Of a stretch of 6,778 nt of DNA, positions 6,701 to 6,778 are shown one piece after another (position 1 is the stretch's first letter; every line of letters begins with the position of its first letter). Made by a program: the position numbers and the translations under genes. The notes under the pieces were generated by a model. That model had not been told where the DNA came from. It was given only the letters and a program-made list of their open reading frames with translations, and searched no databases. The stretch comes from MED-G20 sp038108155 (GTDB lineage Bacteria; Bacteroidota; Bacteroidia; Flavobacteriales_D; Parvicellaceae), in assembly GCA_038108155.1 (NCBI GenBank), contig JAYNHP010000075.1, positions 1 through 6,778 of the forward strand. Reading direction: 5' to 3'.

Positions 6701-6778
6701 TTGTTGCAATAGAATAGTTAATCGTCATATCCATCGTTACTATACTATCACAGCTGTTGATCGTTTGCAGCGTATCTA
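3711..6778 (-). CDS. Giant T9SS-secreted adhesin with type B (gliding-motility-associated) C-terminal domain, 5'-partial
   Basis: This is the 3' part of a large cell-surface adhesin. The frame is open to the window edge, so the true start is upstream; the first ATG in the window (6734) lies inside a repeat (TMDMTIN) and is not the start. About 1021 residues are visible, numbered here from that Met. Residues 14-405 are eight 49-residue repeats (ACDSA.WNG..Y...G.Y.DTL..V.GCDSIVTMD.TIN), with part of another before them. Residues 403-824 are six Ig/PKD-like domains of about 70 residues, each with a Cys pair. Residues 825-907 resemble a SprB repeat (VTGGNPW...YNYDWD...LNPGDYFITVYD). Residues 911-1007 are a type B T9SS sorting domain (FIPNAITPNNDGYNDTWDI ... 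ILVFDIQGQVIF ... YYYQIIL ... TGSIII). In known systems such domains direct passage through the T9SS and need a PorP/SprF-family partner, here encoded immediately downstream. The usual WDG motif of this domain reads WNA. The ligand is unknown; adhesion or gliding is inferred from the architecture. Confidence 0.93.
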   Translation of the reverse strand, partial: DTLQTINSCDSIVTMDMTINYSIATNDSLVACDSAEWNGNFYYMSGILVDTLQTVSGCDSVVTMNLSINYSTTNTDSLVACDTAIWNGNIYTITGVYTDTLQTVNGCDSIVTMDLTINNSITTNDTILACDSAVWNGSIYNISGTYIDTLQTVHGCDSIVTMDMTINYSIQTTDSLVACDSAEWNNSMYFASGIYIDTLKTIHGCDSVVTMDMTINNSNVGFDTLIGYNILIWNGNSYDSSGIYVDTLQNIYGCDSIVTLDLTMFYTVFNSDSLVACDSAIWNGNTYTNTGIYIDTLSTVDGADSIVTMDMTINYSIQTTDSLVACDIVIWNGISYTTSGVYTQIFQTINGCDSIVLNEITINNSITTFDVQSSCNNYLWNGNLYDSSGTYVDTLSTIAGCDSIVYLNLNIYNSSPVSAGLDTSICFGESVTLNAIGNGSLSWNNGVTNGQSFVVDSTRVYVAQLINSYGCITNDSITITVLNLPNVDAGSNQVICYEDSVQLIASGANTYNWTNSSISVYDSIYVSPMVTSTFFLTGEDSNGCINSDSITISVNNLPNIAIDTISPICYGDSITLNATGGVLYLWSGGISNNSTFVPDSSQTFIVNGTDVNGCENTDSVFVQVNSLPTVFAGNDTSICYLDTISLNATGNSTSYSWNNGVINGVLFTPDSSQEYIVSTIDSNSCFNSDTVNVQVIVVPVNAGSDIELCYGDSVSLNGVGPNPIWSQGVLNGVVFMPDSSNDYILTVTDINGCIRYDTLNMVVHSLPDVVAPNDTIVCSGDEIQLFGSGAETYEWDYGFFNGELFIPETSGNYIVIGTDSNRCENSDTMYIEIMENPVIDYTVTPVVYGNDASIMVDVTGGNPWLDCGTVQPYQQPYNYDWDIDGLGDMDDDLHLFYLNPGDYFITVYDSLTCRDTATITIENNFQIFIPNAITPNNDGYNDTWDIRGINNFPTATILVFDIQGQVIFRHDNAVDGDYQPWNARYLNGQNILSADYYYQIILDADNPNINNTKTGSIIIVY
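4263..5528 (-). repeat. Array of six Ig/PKD-like domains in the adhesin
   Basis: Residues 403-824 of the visible adhesin are six units of about 70 residues. The pattern is AG.D.SIC.GDS..L.A.G, then ..W..G..NG..F.PDSS..Y.V..TD.NGC...DS..V.V..LP. Every unit keeps both cysteines, one near the start and one in the NGC, NSC or NRC position, so each may close one disulfide. Units are more diverged from each other at DNA level than the 49-residue repeats, implying an older array. Such beta-sandwich stalks commonly hold the N-terminal part of T9SS adhesins away from the cell surface. That role is inferred here. Confidence 0.85.
5520..6778 (-). repeat. Tandem 147-nt coding repeat (49-residue adhesin units), eight full copies plus a partial one
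   Basis: Eight in-frame 49-residue units lie end to end at exactly 147-nt spacing, and a partial unit continues past the window edge. The consensus is SLVACDSA.WNG..Y, then SG.Y.DTL.T..GCDSIVTMD, then .TINYS..T.D. Each unit normally has two cysteines (ACD and GCD), which could form a disulfide after export. Unit 5 (residues 210-258) reads GYN in place of ACD, and unit 6 (259-307) reads GAD in place of GCD. This Cys-rich WNG..Y type of repeat is familiar from large Bacteroidota surface proteins; its fold is not known to me. Copies similar at DNA level suggest continuing exchange between units. Confidence 0.95.

Noticed and set aside
6732..6734. Adhesin start codon at 6734
   Set aside because: The frame stays open upstream and continues the same repeat (DTLQTINSCDSIVT) to the window edge; the ATG is a repeat-internal Met without a signal peptide.
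5520..6778. CRISPR-like or satellite repeat array
   Set aside because: The 147-nt period is an exact multiple of three, lies in one open frame and codes for degenerate 49-residue units; there are no short identical repeats with unique spacers.
5520..6778. Diversity-generating retroelement variable region
   Set aside because: Repeat differences are not limited to adenine positions of a template, and no reverse transcriptase or template repeat is in the window.

Overview
The window looks like a piece of an AT-rich Bacteroidota chromosome, most likely a gliding-lineage (Flavobacteriales-like) marine or environmental bacterium. The grounds are a type B type IX secretion (T9SS) C-terminal domain next to a PorP/SprF-family outer-membrane protein, Asx/Ser/Thr-rich 'CDS..WNG.Y' adhesin repeats, and start codons without Shine-Dalgarno motifs. 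I place it no more finely than that. Everything is coded on the minus strand, so gene order runs from high to low coordinates.

Layout in the direction of transcription: (1) 6778-3711, the 3' part of a giant repetitive secreted adhesin. It has at least eight 49-residue repeats, then six Ig/PKD-like domains of about 70 residues, a SprB-repeat-like module and a type B (gliding-motility-associated) T9SS sorting domain. Its true start lies outside the window. (2) 3710-1080, a complete PorP/SprF-family protein whose ATG directly abuts the adhesin stop codon. It is unusually extended: after the beta-barrel come a thrombospondin-type-3 calcium-binding linker, four related repeat modules and a C-terminal SPOR domain, which is expected to bind peptidoglycan. 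(3) 1079-807, a 273-nt gap that is not empty: about 871-1038 is a decayed copy of the end of the PorP barrel and its calcium linker, with an in-frame stop. (4) 806-1 and beyond, a third gene. It has its own signal peptide but no barrel, and its mature part is a close paralogue of the repeat tail of gene 2 (about 84% identical by hand count). It runs off the window's left edge.

Functional reading: genes 1 and 2 form a SprB/SprF-like cargo-partner pair. The PorP/SprF protein is expected to sit in the outer membrane and be needed for export or surface retention of the adhesin, while its SPOR tail could tie the complex to the cell wall. Gene 3 looks like the product of a tandem duplication of gene 2, followed by decay of the barrel portion and appearance of a new signal peptide. 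That would have released the periplasmic tail as a separate secreted protein. This in-progress gene fission, and the unusual PorP-TSP3-repeat-SPOR architecture, are the most interesting things here.
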